Shown: piece after piece, positions 36,269 to 43,910 of the stretch
Position numbering within the stretch: position 1 is the first letter of the stretch
How the letters are laid out: each line of letters begins with the position of its first letter
DNA from: Bacillota bacterium
Lineage (GTDB): Bacteria > Bacillota > Limnochordia > Darwinibacteriales > DTU012
Length of the DNA: 64,000 bases
Assembly: GCA_012840925.1 (NCBI GenBank)
Contig: DUVS01000025.1
Location: 1-64,000 of the forward strand
Direction of reading: 5' to 3'
Notes under the pieces: generated by a model
What the model saw: only the letters and a program-made list of their open reading frames with translations
What the model was told of the DNA's origin: nothing
Database searches by the model: none
Position numbers and translations under genes: made by a program

Positions 36269-36484
36269 ATGAGTCAACTACCGATACCTGCTATCACTGC
36301 CACTGAGCTCAAAATCAACTTAGCAAAATACCTTGATTATGTAATCGACAACAACGAAGTAGTAGTTTCGAAAAATGGGAAAAAGGCAATCAGGTTGATC
36401 CCTTACAGCACAGATTACCACCCACCCTTTATCATTGGAGAAAAAACAGCTGATTATTTAGAAACCAAAAAACAAGTTCGATAA
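36269..36484 (+). CDS. Phd/YefM-type antitoxin-like protein
   Basis: A 71-residue protein with the N-terminal Phd/YefM pattern: ITATELKINLAKYLDYVIDNNEVVVSKNGKKAIRLIPY. These proteins bind DNA and neutralise a toxin encoded just downstream. No toxin of the usual RelE, Doc or VapC type follows; instead there is a Uma2-like fragment in the same frame after the stop. ATG 36269 follows AAGGGGTG. It may be an orphan antitoxin or regulator. Confidence 0.8.
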   Translation: MSQLPIPAITATELKINLAKYLDYVIDNNEVVVSKNGKKAIRLIPYSTDYHPPFIIGEKTADYLETKKQVR

Positions 36485-36670
36485 GGGGAATTTCTACAGA
36501 TATTTGATAAAAGTCCGTTCCGTATGGAATACATCAACCAGGAAATTGTCATCCCAGACGCGCCAAGTGTAAGGCACCAAGAGATCTGTGGCAACCTCTA
36601 CTTCATGCTGCGGAAGTATTTTGAAGATGATCTTGAAGAAAACAAAGAAGAAAGTGAACCATTTGAGTAA
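36485..36670 (+). pseudogene. N-terminal fragment of a Uma2-family (DUF820) nuclease-like gene
   Basis: Directly after the antitoxin stop, the same frame stays open to a stop at 36668. From ATG 36524 it encodes 48 residues beginning MEYINQEIVIPDAPSVRHQE and continuing into GNLYFMLRKYFEDD. This matches the N-terminal strand-helix of Uma2 proteins (EYIDGEI..APS..HQ). The PD-(D/E)xK catalytic part is missing and replaced by an acidic tail ending in PFE. No ribosome binding site precedes the ATG. It is best read as a truncated gene. Confidence 0.55.
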
Positions 36671-36690
36671 CCAACTATAAGGAGGGCAAT

Positions 36691-37968
36691 ATGAAACCAA
36701 AAACAAGAATTGTAATCACCTGCTGTATAGTCTCTTTGCTCGTGGTAAGTGGCTGTAAGTTTGGCAAAGCCGACCAGGTGTTAATTCCCATGGAAGAAGC
36801 CAGCTTACAGACACTTCAGCATGAATTTCTCGGTGAACATCTCCACAGCAATATGCGGGCTTTCGAAATCATTGATGGCAGGCTGCACATGCTGCTGACT
36901 ACCAATGTCACTCCTGCTACCGGGACAGGACAGGGGCTGCAGTATTGGACCAAACACCTGGACAGTGATAACTGGGAAAAATATGAGTTTCTACCTGACC
37001 GGATCATCGGCATGGCTAATATTGTCAGTGATCCAACCTACACTGATGATCTGTTTTTTATCTTTAATGACCGCACAAATGAAAGCTTTCGATATGCGAT
37101 AATGGAACGTTTTGACGGTGCAAGTATGCGAAGGGTGTTTGAACTTGATCAAAGCGAAGGGCAGGTACTTAATCCTCAAGCCATCAGTAGTCAAGACGGA
37201 TATATCCATATCTTCGTTCCTGATCGCACCTCATCAGGCAGAGATGGTATCAAATGGTGGCGGATGAATATCACAACAGAGGAGTTGGAGCGCCTGCAGG
37301 ATATTAGTTTGCCTACCAGTGGAGCCCGGCTGTATGATTTGATTTACGATGAAGGCCGCATTATCGTGCCGATCGCCATCGCTCAGCAGCTCCATCTAGG
37401 CATTATCGACACAGAAAAGTTGACGATTACTACTCAACTGTTGGACAAGTTCACGTCGCCGGATCGAATGCCGCCCCGCTCCATCAACATTTTCAAATAC
37501 GAACACCTAGGCATGTATTTACTTGTGTATCTCAGGCCGACAGCTTTTTCGAACCGGCCTCGCACTGGCCTGGTTGGGGAAGTGGTTGTAAAGGTATTGG
37601 ATGCAGATTTCAAAGACTTAAGTACAACTGTCATTGGCGGATTTAACACGCACGAAGCAGTTACCCATTACATGAAAAGCGAAAAACTCAATGATCGGAT
37701 GTTTGCCGTAGCTTTCACCAATGTGGATGAGATCCATCACTTTCACCTTACAGGGGTTCACGATCGGTATGTAACAAGCCATTTAACTGTATGGGAGATT
37801 AACGAATCTGGTAAGATTCGGTTGGTAGCCAAAGATACTACGGATCAAACACGCTGGGATCAAGTAATCGCCCGGGTTGATGATCAAAGCTTCTTATTTA
37901 CCTACAACAGTACAAATGCCGCAAATGACAAGTGGCTAGACGTTATGAAATTAGAGATAAGCAGATAG
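36691..37968 (+). CDS. Lipoprotein of unknown function
   Basis: A 425-residue protein with a type II signal: MKPKTR, hydrophobic IVITCCIVSLLVV, then SGC (lipobox Cys at about residue 22). The mature part is beta-rich with repeated Gly/Asp turns (LHMLLTTNVTPATGTGQG, YIHIFVPDRTSSGRDG, RLYDLIYDEGRIIVPI), suggesting a beta-propeller. No enzyme motif was recognised. ATG follows AAGGAGGG. It ends at a bidirectional terminator. Confidence 0.8.
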   Translation: MKPKTRIVITCCIVSLLVVSGCKFGKADQVLIPMEEASLQTLQHEFLGEHLHSNMRAFEIIDGRLHMLLTTNVTPATGTGQGLQYWTKHLDSDNWEKYEFLPDRIIGMANIVSDPTYTDDLFFIFNDRTNESFRYAIMERFDGASMRRVFELDQSEGQVLNPQAISSQDGYIHIFVPDRTSSGRDGIKWWRMNITTEELERLQDISLPTSGARLYDLIYDEGRIIVPIAIAQQLHLGIIDTEKLTITTQLLDKFTSPDRMPPRSINIFKYEHLGMYLLVYLRPTAFSNRPRTGLVGEVVVKVLDADFKDLSTTVIGGFNTHEAVTHYMKSEKLNDRMFAVAFTNVDEIHHFHLTGVHDRYVTSHLTVWEINESGKIRLVAKDTTDQTRWDQVIARVDDQSFLFTYNSTNAANDKWLDVMKLEISR

Positions 37969-38002
37969 TAGTAACCCAACGATGATTCCATAATGAATGA
38001 TC

Positions 38003-38048
38003 AAGGGAGCACCAGCAGCTGAAACAGTCGCGGGAGCTCCCTTTATTA
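38003..38048. terminator. Bidirectional terminator between convergent genes
   Basis: AAGGGAGC (38003-38010) and GCTCCCTT (38036-38043) pair, followed on the plus strand by TATTATATT. It separates the lipoprotein gene from the minus-strand YgiT/HTH gene. Confidence 0.6.
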
Positions 38049-38063
38049 TATTCTATTTTGAAT

Positions 38064-38651
38064 TTACATAGTGTTTGCTGCCATAAATGCATGAACGTCC
38101 TCGCGCTTAAATCGCCATGCATTGCCAATTTTTACTGCTGGCAGCTTCTCTACATAAATCAAACTGTAAACATTTTGAGGTGCTATCTGCAGTAATTCTG
38201 CCACCTCTTTTACTCCTAGAAGATCAGACTTATCCTTGGGCTTGTTTGTAGACCGATCAACGGCCAGGTTTTTGGACTTGGCCTTTAGTTGCTGGCTCGA
38301 TCCATTGTCCAGTTGATTGGTTGATCTTACCATTGAATTGTCAGTATCATTATCCACGACATTGACAACAACTTGGTTAACGTGATCGCTGTCTGCTTGA
38401 GGCGCTGCCCGATCTGGGAGTCGACGAGCTGGTTTCCAATCAGCTTTCGGAAATTCAGAAAACCGCTGTTCCAATTCATGCAACACTAAAATCTCCTCAG
38501 CATCGACCACTGTTTCACTGCAGTTGCGACATTCATGGGCTGTCATCCCAGTGACCATAACTGTATATTTTCCCCAATTGGTATCAACAGCTATGTCTTT
38601 ATGAGTCATTTCACGCCCACAGGCAGAGCAGAACCGCTTTGCCAATTTCAC
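38064..38651 (-). CDS. YgiT-type zinc finger plus excisionase-like HTH protein
   Basis: A 195-residue protein. Residues ~8-60 hold a YgiT/MqsA-like zinc site (FCSACGRE and HECRNCSETVVDAEE, two CxxC pairs). A low-complexity hydrophilic linker covers ~70-140 (VVNVVDNDTDNSMVRSTNQ). Residues ~142-195 are an HTH_17/excisionase domain (LLGVKEVAELLQIAPQNVYSL, then LPAVKIGNAWRFKREDV). Start GTG 38651 with AAAGGAG upstream. The pairing of an MqsA-type finger with HTH_17 suggests a small DNA-binding regulator. It is divergent from the ABC exporter genes and could control them. Confidence 0.82.
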   Translation of the reverse strand: MKLAKRFCSACGREMTHKDIAVDTNWGKYTVMVTGMTAHECRNCSETVVDAEEILVLHELEQRFSEFPKADWKPARRLPDRAAPQADSDHVNQVVVNVVDNDTDNSMVRSTNQLDNGSSQQLKAKSKNLAVDRSTNKPKDKSDLLGVKEVAELLQIAPQNVYSLIYVEKLPAVKIGNAWRFKREDVHAFMAANTM

Positions 38652-38944
38652 AATACTCCTTTCTATGTGTTATTTGTAAGTTAAACCATCCCCTTTGGGC
38701 CCAAAAAGGTAAGCTGCTACTGTTTATGGCAAGCGTTGCACAAACAGTACACGATTTGTATTCGTCAAATCTTTCGAAAATCCTTCCATTTGTAAGTATT
38801 TTTTAACTTATGCTTTAATTATTTTGAATTGCGTAGGACTGATAGACATCAAGAACAAAACCAGTCAGAACGATTGACTTTTGACTAAGTGGCTATTAGA
38901 ATTGGAAAAGCAGTGCGAATTTGGCTATTGGGAAGGGTGAGACG

Positions 38945-39928
38945 GTGGAACTCATCACCTTAAGCAATATCTGCAAAACCTTCAAGGTATCGCAGCGTCC
39001 ACAAGGCAGATTTGCAGCACTACGAGGGGCTTTTTTACGCCAAACAAAGACTATTCAAGCATTGGACAACGTTTCGTTTAGTATCAACCAAGGAGAACTG
39101 GTAGGATACATTGGCCCTAACGGAGCAGGCAAATCCACGACGGTGAAAATTATGAGTGGAATACTGACACCGGACTCTGGAATCTGCAGAATTCTCAATC
39201 GCGTGCCTTGGCAGGAGCGAGTAAAGCATGTAGCCAACATCGGCGTGGTCTTCGGCCAAAGAAGTCAACTATGGTGGGATGTCCCGGTCAAAGACTCTTT
39301 TGACTTGCTAAAGGACATATATAACATCCCCTTACCCGAGTACAGCAAGCGTTTGCAGGAACTAACCGAGACAATGCAAATAGGCAGCCTGCTTTCGACA
39401 CCAGTCCGCCAGCTTTCACTTGGTCAAAGAATGCGGTGCGAAATAGCTGCCTCACTGCTGCATAATCCTCAAATTCTCTTCTTGGACGAGCCTACAATTG
39501 GACTAGATGCTGTTTCCAAACTAGCGTTGCGGGAATTTCTCAAAACTGAGAATAAGAAAAAAGGTATCACTATGATCCTAACCACTCACGATATGGCTGA
39601 TATTGAAGCCCTTTGTTCGAAGGTACTGGTCATTGGCCATGGCAAGATTCTATTTGACGGAGAATTGAGCGAACTAAAACAGCTCTATGCCCCATTCCGC
39701 TGTTTGAAAGCAAGAGTCTCTCAACACATCGAACCATTCCCCGTTCCCGAGGCAGAACAAGTAAGTTTCCATGGTGATACTCTATCGGTTGTGTTTGACC
39801 CGGGCAAGGTACCGGCCCATGCCCTGATCGAATACTTATCCCATCATATTGAACTTAATGACCTGGTTATTGAAGAACAGAACATTGAAGCAATGGTTGC
39901 CCACATGTACAAGGAGTTGAGCCTATGA
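38945..39928 (+). CDS. ABC-2 type exporter ATPase
   Basis: A 327-residue ATP-binding protein with Walker A GPNGAGKSTTVK, ABC signature LSLGQRMRCEIA (a QLSLGQR variant), Walker B ILFLDEPTIGLD and the H-loop LTTHDMAD. The order and the C-terminal ~90-residue extension match the drug/ABC-2 exporter group. GTG 38945 is chosen because AAGGGTGA lies just upstream; an upstream TTG lacks a ribosome binding site. Its stop overlaps the first permease start (ATGA). Confidence 0.93.
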   Translation: MELITLSNICKTFKVSQRPQGRFAALRGAFLRQTKTIQALDNVSFSINQGELVGYIGPNGAGKSTTVKIMSGILTPDSGICRILNRVPWQERVKHVANIGVVFGQRSQLWWDVPVKDSFDLLKDIYNIPLPEYSKRLQELTETMQIGSLLSTPVRQLSLGQRMRCEIAASLLHNPQILFLDEPTIGLDAVSKLALREFLKTENKKKGITMILTTHDMADIEALCSKVLVIGHGKILFDGELSELKQLYAPFRCLKARVSQHIEPFPVPEAEQVSFHGDTLSVVFDPGKVPAHALIEYLSHHIELNDLVIEEQNIEAMVAHMYKELSL

Positions 39929-40743
39929 AAATCAGAGCTTATCTATCCTTGTTCCGGATCCAGACCATAGCGGACCTTCAGTACCGCCTCGCAGCCCTGG
40001 CAGGAGCGACAACGAGCATTTTTTGGGCACTGATTGAAATCACAATTTTCACTGTGTTTTACACCTATTCTGACCGTACTGATGCCGGGCTTCAAGCCGG
40101 CTTGTCTTTAAGGCAAGTGGTCTCTTACGTTTGGCTGGGCCAGCTTTTATACCTGATGCTGCCAATCGCTGTTGACAGCGAAATCCAAGCCAAGATCGAA
40201 AGCGGCGATGTCAGCTTGGAATTGGTCCGCCCCATAAACCTCTATACCCATTGGTTCACAAAAATAGCTGCAAGACGGATAACACCTTTATGTTGGCGCG
40301 GCTTGACCGTGATTATCGCGGGTTTATGCATGCCACAAGCCTATCGTTTTGGGCCACCAGCTTCGCTTGAAGGTTTCCTATGGACATTAATGGCCATTTT
40401 CAGTGCCCTGTTCTTAGCTACTGCTTTTGGATGCCTTTTGTGTGCAATCCGGCTGAGCATAGACTGGGGCAACGGGCCAATATACATGCTCGTTCTTATT
40501 GGCCAGGTATTCTCCGGTTCTTATCTACCACTGCAGCTGTGGCCGCAAACATGGCAGCGTTGGCTGTTTTTGCAGCCCTTTGCCGGATACCTCGACATTC
40601 CCTGCCGGCTGTACGTAGGTTCCATGCCTGAACAGGCTGCAGCTGTAATTTTACTCCAGTGGTTTTGGATTGCTGTCTTCGTCATATTGGGAAAACTGCT
40701 GATGGCAAAGCAGTTGGCACGGATTATTGTGCAGGGGGGATAA
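39925..40743 (+). CDS. ABC-2 type permease (first)
   Basis: A 272-residue membrane protein of the ABC-2/DUF990-like group, with about six hydrophobic segments. It opens MKIRAYLSLFRIQTIADLQYRLAA and has the SGDVSLELVRPINLYTHWF motif found in these exporters. It overlaps the ATPase gene by 4 bases, so a heterodimeric exporter with the next gene is likely. The exported substrate is unknown. Confidence 0.9.
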   Translation: MKIRAYLSLFRIQTIADLQYRLAALAGATTSIFWALIEITIFTVFYTYSDRTDAGLQAGLSLRQVVSYVWLGQLLYLMLPIAVDSEIQAKIESGDVSLELVRPINLYTHWFTKIAARRITPLCWRGLTVIIAGLCMPQAYRFGPPASLEGFLWTLMAIFSALFLATAFGCLLCAIRLSIDWGNGPIYMLVLIGQVFSGSYLPLQLWPQTWQRWLFLQPFAGYLDIPCRLYVGSMPEQAAAVILLQWFWIAVFVILGKLLMAKQLARIIVQGG

Positions 40744-40744
40744 A

Positions 40745-41533
40745 ATGCAATCATTTAGGCTTTATGGCAAGTATCTCAAGATTCATTTCTTAAGCGGGCT
40801 TCAGTATAAAGGCTGGTTTTTGATGACGATCCAAGTTCTTTTTGTAGTCATCACCGATCCCATTGGTATTCTCTTTCTCTTCTCCCGATTTGGCCAGATT
40901 GGAGTTTGGTCCGTGGAAAAAGTAATCCTCATCTATGCCTTGGCAGTTACCAGTTTTGGTTTAGCTGAGAGCTTTGTCAGGGGATTGGACATCTTCCCCT
41001 GGCAGATGATCCGTACAGGAAACTTCGACAGATTGCTGTTAAGGCCATGCCCTCTTTTGCTTCAAGCAGCCGGTTCATCCTTCCATATTCATCGCTTAAG
41101 CCGATCATTTGGGGGCCTGGTTGCTGCGATCTGGTGCCTTCGGCTTCAAGAAGTTGAACCAACGCTGTTAAATGCATTGGTTATCACACTGGCTTTATGC
41201 GGCGGTTTTCTAACCTATACAGGAGTTTTTATCCTAACATCAGGGCTGGCTTTCTTTACGATCCGCAGTCTTGACTGGATTTATATCTTTACTAATGCCA
41301 GTTACCAGGTTGCTAAATGTCCCTTTGACTACGTACCGAGATTACTGCGGAATGTATTCACGTTTTTCATGCCTATGCTTGTGGTCAGCTACTATCCGGC
41401 CGCAGCGGTCTGCGGGTGGGGCCAACCCTATTGGAAAGGCTTACTGGCCTTACCTGCCGGACTCACCTTTGCTCTGTTTGCAGTGTCAATCTGGCGTATC
41501 GGTGTTAGGCATTACCAGAGTACCGGCAGCTAA
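40745..41533 (+). CDS. ABC-2 type permease (second)
   Basis: A 262-residue permease, partner of the preceding one. It has six hydrophobic segments and the DIFPWQMIRTGNFDRLLLRPCP motif, equivalent to the RPINL stretch of its partner. ATG 40745 follows GGGGGGATAAA and starts 1 base after the previous stop. Confidence 0.9.
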   Translation: MQSFRLYGKYLKIHFLSGLQYKGWFLMTIQVLFVVITDPIGILFLFSRFGQIGVWSVEKVILIYALAVTSFGLAESFVRGLDIFPWQMIRTGNFDRLLLRPCPLLLQAAGSSFHIHRLSRSFGGLVAAIWCLRLQEVEPTLLNALVITLALCGGFLTYTGVFILTSGLAFFTIRSLDWIYIFTNASYQVAKCPFDYVPRLLRNVFTFFMPMLVVSYYPAAAVCGWGQPYWKGLLALPAGLTFALFAVSIWRIGVRHYQSTGS

Positions 41534-41541
41534 AACCTTGC

Positions 41542-42006
41542 TTAGGCTTGTTCTTTCAGGGTTATGAAGATATCGAATTCTCCGATTCGAGTCCTCAAAG
41601 GTACGATGAGGGCTTTTCGGGTAACCATCTCAAGGGCTGTTTCCTGACCGAGTACGATTTGGGGCGGGTTAATATTGCACATGTAATTGGCTGAGTTCAG
41701 GTAAGCCATGGCGTTGCCGCTGATGATGTTGGCGACCTCACCCAGAGCGGAGATAACAAAACTGTCAAGTTCATCCACTGGCATTCCCGCCATGATCTCA
41801 ACCATCTCCAACGTCATTTGCCTGGGGAAGCTGTATAGAATGGAGCCCAACAAATCACCGGTAACCCCGATGGCCACACTGGCATCTTTGCTTGGGACCA
41901 ATTGTTCACTGGCTCGCAAGTCACCGCGCTGCGCGTCCAAATCCATCATTAATTGAAATACATCTCTGGCTGCTTTTACAAATGGTTCAACGAATGCAAC
42001 TTTCAT
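41542..42006 (-). CDS. CheX-like chemotaxis phosphatase domain protein
   Basis: A 154-residue CheX-type protein: the MKVAFVEPFVKAARDVFQLM opening, GVTGDLLGSILYSF, and the ALGEVANIISGNAMAYL helix that carries the E-x2-N catalytic pair of the CheC/CheX phosphatases. ATG 42006 overlaps the hemerythrin stop by one base (TGATG); the reading frame extends upstream but without a ribosome binding site. CheX dephosphorylates CheY-P or related receivers. No other chemotaxis gene is near. Confidence 0.88.
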   Translation of the reverse strand: MKVAFVEPFVKAARDVFQLMMDLDAQRGDLRASEQLVPSKDASVAIGVTGDLLGSILYSFPRQMTLEMVEIMAGMPVDELDSFVISALGEVANIISGNAMAYLNSANYMCNINPPQIVLGQETALEMVTRKALIVPLRTRIGEFDIFITLKEQA

Positions 42007-42425
42007 CAACCTTTGCCCCCTTGTTCGCGGACATAGGCACCAATTCTTTGGTCCATGTCTGCTACATGCATAATCAGCCAAGTCATCAATTTACCACCGA
42101 ACTCCTGCACGAGTTCCTGGGTAAACCCCTCTTTTTCAAAGCGTACCGCATATTGATTGATCATGTCTCTAAATCTGGCATGGACGTCCTTATGCTCTTC
42201 GTATTCCGGGAAGTTGATCTGCAGCTGGTAATTCTCTTCATCCCGAAAATGCACTATTACATATTCCTGCATAAAGGCCAATGTCTCTTTTACTTTTGCG
42301 ATTTTCTGACCCCAATCACCTTTCCGCTGCACAGATATGAGAAAGTCTGAAACCCTGTGGAATAATTCTTGATGCTGGTTGTCAACTACATCTACGCCAA
42401 TCCTGTATTTTTCCTTCCACATCAT
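42006..42425 (-). CDS. Bacteriohemerythrin
   Basis: A 139-residue four-helix protein with the di-iron ligands: GVDVVDNQHQELFHRVSDF (first His), VHFRDEENYQLQINFPEYEEHKDVHARF (HFxxEE and HxxxH) and MTWLIMHVADMDQRIGAYV (last His/Asp). It binds oxygen reversibly and may sense or buffer it. ATG 42425 (ATGATG) with AGGTGG upstream. It is translationally coupled to CheX, suggesting an oxygen-related taxis or signalling unit. Confidence 0.93.
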   Translation of the reverse strand: MMWKEKYRIGVDVVDNQHQELFHRVSDFLISVQRKGDWGQKIAKVKETLAFMQEYVIVHFRDEENYQLQINFPEYEEHKDVHARFRDMINQYAVRFEKEGFTQELVQEFGGKLMTWLIMHVADMDQRIGAYVREQGGKG

Positions 42426-42472
42426 CTTAATGCATCCCACCTTTCGACCTCAAATTCACAGCTAATACTCAA

Positions 42473-42871
42473 TCATCTGCCAACAATCTGCACCCATACC
42501 TTTCTGGTGCGGGGGCCGTCAAATTCAGCCAAAAACACTCCCTGCCATGTACCAAGTTTCAAATCGCCGTTTTCAATAATCAAATGAGCACTGGATCCCA
42601 ACAGTGAGGCCAAAATATGCGCTGCTGAATTGCCTTCCAAATGCTTATACCCGGGGTCATCAGCCGGTACCAATTTTTGCAGCTGATAAACCATATCCCT
42701 GACCACATCCGGATCCGCATTTTCGTTTATGGTCAAACCGGCGGTAGTATGCGGGCAATATACCACACACACTCCGCTTTCCACCCCAGCATTGCGAACG
42801 ACAGCCCGAATCTGAGCTGTGATCTGAACTAATTCACACCGGCTTGTAGTTCCAACTGTAAATTGTTCCAC
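42473..42871 (-). CDS. YjbQ family protein (UPF0047)
   Basis: A 132-residue protein of the YjbQ/UPF0047 family, some of which have weak thiamine phosphate synthase activity. Family motifs are GVCVVYCPHTTAGLTINENADPDV with the conserved His, EGNSAAHILASLLGSS and GTWQGVFLAEFDGPRTRKVWV. The start is taken at GTG 42871 because AAGGGGG lies 6 bases upstream; ATG 42877 is too close to it and longer frames have no ribosome binding site. Confidence 0.9.
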   Translation of the reverse strand: MEQFTVGTTSRCELVQITAQIRAVVRNAGVESGVCVVYCPHTTAGLTINENADPDVVRDMVYQLQKLVPADDPGYKHLEGNSAAHILASLLGSSAHLIIENGDLKLGTWQGVFLAEFDGPRTRKVWVQIVGR

Positions 42872-43176
42872 CCTCATCCCCCTTACAGCTGAAGTTGCCT
42901 GATACAGGAAAAGCGCTTCTTGGAGCAGAATTTTTCTTCTCCCAAAAAAGCACTTCTTTACCATTTTACTAATAAATTCGACACAGACCTGTTGAAATTC
43001 CTTCACCAAACAGGCAGCCACCCAAGAAATGCAATGTATATACGGATTGATGTTATACACCCAATCAAACTCGTTAGCCGGGCTGGAAAAAATATTTTCT
43101 TAAGCAGGAGTATGAATGTAAATCTAGTATTAAAGACATTAGATAAACCTTACATTTTACAGAGGAGGATTTGGAT
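42872..43176. other. Intergenic gap between divergent genes
   Basis: About 305 bases between the YjbQ gene and the DOMON/CBM9-like gene. It is AT-rich on the right half. No RNA gene or clear promoter pair stands out. GAGGAGG at 43162-43168 is the ribosome binding site of the following gene. Confidence 0.4.
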
Positions 43177-43803
43177 ATGAGAAGAAAAGCTGTAGTGTTC
43201 GTAGGCCTGTTATGTTTCTTGCTTCTGTTCGGAGCCAGTGCATTAGCCTATGACGCACCGAAAGTTGCCAAGCCATTGGTGCTGGGCGAAGAGTGGCCTG
43301 TTGTGGAAGACAATGCCTACAGCGCATTTGCGGGAGATGCAGGCTGGAAGTTGTGGGTCTTCTGGGATGACGACAATGTCTATATTCAATATGATGTTCA
43401 TACCGATTTCCCATTAGGAAATAAACTTACAGAAAGGTACATTTTCAATGCCGACTCTTTAGAGTGGGAAATCAAAACAGGCACCGGCCTCAGGCAAAAA
43501 TGGATGATCGCACTTACCGAGGCTAAAGGCTATGAGGTTGTTATTCGCTATCCCGACAGATTATATTTCGTGGCACCAAATGAGTACCATGATGTACTTA
43601 TCACAGAAACAGACTTCGGCTATCGCGGCCAGGTAATCTTAAGCCAGAAGCAAGCCCAGTTGGCCGAATTCAACATTGGTGCAGGCGTCGAACTGCAAAT
43701 GGCTGTACAGGTGAATGATTCTGAGGATGGTGAGAATCGGACCCGCATCCTTGGCGGTTTTGTTGATTCCGGACTATACAGCCCGCTCAAGTTCGTAGAG
43801 TAA
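43177..43803 (+). CDS. Exported DOMON/CBM9-like domain protein
   Basis: A 208-residue protein with a signal peptide (AVVFVGLLCFLLLFGASALA) and one beta-sandwich domain. WPVVEDNAYSAFAGDAGWKLWVFWDDDNVYIQYDVHTDFP follows the CBM9/DOMON-like pattern (D-x-x-L/V-Y-hydrophobic). Such domains bind sugars or haem. ATG 43177 lies 8 bases after GAGGAGG. It is monocistronic with its own terminator, and a role in glycan capture is only inferred. Confidence 0.72.
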   Translation: MRRKAVVFVGLLCFLLLFGASALAYDAPKVAKPLVLGEEWPVVEDNAYSAFAGDAGWKLWVFWDDDNVYIQYDVHTDFPLGNKLTERYIFNADSLEWEIKTGTGLRQKWMIALTEAKGYEVVIRYPDRLYFVAPNEYHDVLITETDFGYRGQVILSQKQAQLAEFNIGAGVELQMAVQVNDSEDGENRTRILGGFVDSGLYSPLKFVE

Positions 43804-43820
43804 AAGCTCTTCTATAATCA

Positions 43821-43855
43821 AAAACACCGCTTCTTACGAGGCGGTGTTTTTCTTT
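43821..43855 (+). terminator. Rho-independent terminator
   Basis: AAAACACCGC (43821-43830) and GCGGTGTTTT (43841-43850) form a perfect 10-bp stem with a 10-base loop, followed by TCTTT. It ends the DOMON/CBM9-like gene before the lyase gene. Confidence 0.88.
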
Positions 43856-43910
43856 GGCACGTATAGGTTATATGAGACAGAACCAAAGTGTAACAGAAAG
43901 GACCGAAAAA

